NCBI GenBank assembly: GCA_036010965.1
Contig: DASCMO010000122.1
Location: forward strand, 1 to 15,410
Origin: GCA-2686265 sp036010965
GTDB taxonomy: Bacteria; Planctomycetota; UBA1135; GCA-002686595
Length of the DNA: 15,410 nt
Direction: 5' to 3'
This document shows positions 13,971 through 15,410 of the stretch, in pieces. Position 1 is the stretch's first letter. Each line of letters starts with the position of its first letter. The translations under genes and the position numbers were made by a program. Under the pieces are notes generated by a model. That model did not search any database, was not told the origin of the DNA, and saw nothing but the letters and a program-made list of their open reading frames with translations.

Positions 13971-14684
13971 TCAGCCCTCCTCCAACTCCGAGGGGTGGAT
14001 CCAGTCTTCATCCGACGACTGATCCTTCACGGAGTAGTAGTACTGGGTGCCCTTCTCGTCCTGAAAGGTCCCGTACTCGGGCTGGATCGGCCAGCTGGCC
14101 AGCTGGTTGCAGATCTCCTCGTACCTGTCGAGGACGTCCTGCACGCTGCTCAGGGAGAAGGGGAAAAACCTCGAGAAGGGCCCCTCGGGGCCGACGTCGA
14201 TGCTGTACCCCCAGCCCGTCGACCTCACGGGTTCGTTCGTGTCGGCCCGATAGACGCCGATGTACCCCTCTGTCACGACGATCACTTCGTAGCCTCCGAT
14301 GGCCTGGATGTAGACATGATCGGAGTACTGGAAAGATTCACGACCTAGAGCGCCGAACGCGATCTCTCCACGGCCCTCTACGTCGATGGTGAAGCCCCCG
14401 ATCTCGAATGTGACGTCCTCGTGGCCCGATGCGTCCAGGAGCTCCACGCCGGGCATTTGCCGAAGCCGAGCCTTGACGTCCTCGAACTCCGCATAGCGAC
14501 CCGGACCTATCAGGGAGTACCAGAGGCACGCCGCCGCGACTCCGAGGGCCAGGCCAATCGCGGCCAGGGTTCCTCGCCGCGCGGACCCGTGGAGGTACTT
14601 CAGGCAGAGCGCAACCATGGCCGCGACCAGCAGCAACGGAAGCGACAACAGGAACAAGACTGCCGGTAGGCTCGAGGAATCCAT
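13971..14684 (-). CDS. Hypothetical membrane-anchored protein
   Basis: This is 237 aa from ATG at 14684 (minus strand). The frame also offers an ATG at 14729, but the extra 15 residues are polar and the hydrophobic anchor begins right after MDSSSLPAV. Two membrane segments are visible, about 7-28 (PAVLFLLSLPLLLVAAMVALC) and 39-59 (TLAAIGLALGVAAACLWYSLI), with a basic HGSARR loop between. A soluble domain of about 175 residues with many short beta-like strands (VTFEIGGFTIDVEGRGEIAF, VYIQAIGGYEVIVVTEGYIGVYR) follows, then an acidic end. No family was recognised and no cysteine-rich or catalytic motif is seen. It converges on the second tRNA-fMet and is not part of the catabolic operon. Confidence 0.7.
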   Translation of the reverse strand: MDSSSLPAVLFLLSLPLLLVAAMVALCLKYLHGSARRGTLAAIGLALGVAAACLWYSLIGPGRYAEFEDVKARLRQMPGVELLDASGHEDVTFEIGGFTIDVEGRGEIAFGALGRESFQYSDHVYIQAIGGYEVIVVTEGYIGVYRADTNEPVRSTGWGYSIDVGPEGPFSRFFPFSLSSVQDVLDRYEEICNQLASWPIQPEYGTFQDEKGTQYYYSVKDQSSDEDWIHPSELEEG

Positions 14685-14887
14685 CTTTCGTGTCGCACCC
14701 CGAATCGGTGGCGGCTGCCTCAGGACCATCCTAGCCCCTGAATTGGTCCGGCAGAGGGGCGGAGTCGCTCCGAGATGATCCTGGAGGGACTGAGGTTATG
14801 GTCACCCGGCGGGGAGCAGATCTCGTTGAAGGGGCCTAGGCCTCACGCCTGAATTTGGAGTTCCTATCCGCCGTGCCTCGTGGACAC

Positions 14888-15088
14888 TCAGTCACCTGCC
14901 TTTAGCCCGTCAAGCTCCGCCCGCAACTCGCCGATAACCCGCAGCATCCAGACCAGGCTGAACGCCAGGGCAATGGCACCCACGCCCGCGGGTATATATG
15001 AATCCGACGACAGCATCAGGGGGCCGGCTATCACACCGGCGGGGACGAGATTGCGTAGTGGACTCTTCAGGGGTGATGTGGTGCTCAT
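14888..15088 (-). CDS. Small hypothetical membrane protein
   Basis: This is 66 aa from ATG at 15088 (minus strand). A hydrophobic segment at about 31-50 (YIPAGVGAIALAFSLVWMLR) and a weaker one at 14-27 (LVPAGVIAGPLMLS) are followed by a short amphipathic, coiled-coil-like tail (VIGELRAELDGLKAGD). Its ATG overlaps the stop of the upstream minus-strand gene (ATGA, 15085-15088), a sign of translational coupling. A longer frame to 15268 would run antisense-free through that gene and is not preferred. Function unknown. The 158 bp from 14730 to 14887, between this gene and the membrane protein, shows nothing recognisable. Confidence 0.55.
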   Translation of the reverse strand: MSTTSPLKSPLRNLVPAGVIAGPLMLSSDSYIPAGVGAIALAFSLVWMLRVIGELRAELDGLKAGD

Positions 15089-15366
15089 TCCGGGACGATA
15101 GAGGCTGACGCCGGGGATGGCCAAGAGGTTCGCGGGCTGACCATCTCTATTGGGTCCGTGGCGGAGCTGCCGGTGAGGGCCAGGCGTGACCACTTTGCCG
15201 CCTGCTGACCGTCCTCGGGGGGCCGTCGCCACTGGCATACATGGGCCTTGATGCCCCGCCCTGGGCAAGAGCTTTCACCCGGTCGCGGCAGGTCCTTGGT
15301 CTGGGCGGACGCGATCTGGGCGCATATGAGGATGGGGGAGAGAAAGACGATCGGTAGACGACTCAT
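15085..15366 (-). CDS. Small secreted hypothetical protein
   Basis: This is 93 aa from ATG at 15366 (minus strand). The N-terminus MSRLPIVFLSPILICAQIAS with AQ after it looks like a signal peptide with cleavage near residue 22 (ASAQ). The mature part is short, has two cysteines (C34, C44) and no family resemblance, and its second half is low in hydrophobicity. The four-base overlap of its stop with the next gene's ATG supports both small genes. Without homologues it could still be a chance frame after the signal-like start. Confidence 0.45.
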   Translation of the reverse strand: MSRLPIVFLSPILICAQIASAQTKDLPRPGESSCPGRGIKAHVCQWRRPPEDGQQAAKWSRLALTGSSATDPIEMVSPRTSWPSPASASIVPE

Positions 15367-15410
15367 GACGACGAGGATAGACCCTGGACCCCGATTTCGT
15401 GGCTCCCGCT

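Overview
This high-GC window is dominated by one co-directional (+) gene block, about 1140-13721. It encodes an ATP-dependent, Thauera-type benzoyl-CoA reductase (BcrCBAD) together with the three enzymes that take its product to an open-chain C7 acyl-CoA. The host is therefore probably an anaerobic or facultative aromatic-degrading bacterium. GC richness, GTG/TTG starts and extreme gene packing fit a proteobacterial-like high-GC genome (including the former Deltaproteobacteria), but the lineage cannot be fixed from the sequence alone.

Layout, left to right. (1) 1-619: the C-terminal end of a gene with an Ala-Pro-Glu-Pro repeat tail. It is followed by sequence that looks coding but changes frame twice, so it is probably a broken gene. 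(2) 682-844: promoter, initiator tRNA-fMet and intrinsic terminator. (3) 845-1139: a non-coding leader with inverted repeats, including a perfect GTAAAT/ATTTAC pair just ahead of the first gene. (4) 1140-9247: had, oah, a GNAT acetyltransferase, dch, bcrC, bcrB, bcrA, bcrD. (5) 9244-13721: an NAD-type SDR, a second related GNAT, an Rrf2-family regulator with three cysteines, a tryptophanase-family PLP lyase and a nitronate-monooxygenase-like flavoprotein. Nearly every junction in (4)-(5) is a 4-base ATGA/GTGA overlap or a gap of under 20 bases, so the block is probably one operon. (6) 13822-13943: a second tRNA-fMet plus terminator, identical to the first except in the 8-base spacer. (7) 13971-15366: unrelated minus-strand genes, namely one membrane protein and a translationally coupled pair of small genes.

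How the genes work together. BcrA/BcrD use ATP to push electrons into BcrB/BcrC, which reduce benzoyl-CoA to cyclohexa-1,5-diene-1-carbonyl-CoA. Dch hydrates this, Had oxidises the alcohol, and Oah hydrates and opens the ring to 3-hydroxypimelyl-CoA. The SDR may continue with a beta-oxidation-type step. The Rrf2 protein resembles BadM, the Rrf2-type regulator of the Rhodopseudomonas benzoyl-CoA pathway, and may sense oxygen or redox state. No CoA ligase or ferredoxin gene is present.

The most unusual points are the two GNATs inside the pathway operon, the tryptophanase-type lyase and flavoprotein co-transcribed with it, and the placement of the whole block between two tRNA-fMet/terminator direct repeats about 13.1 kb apart.
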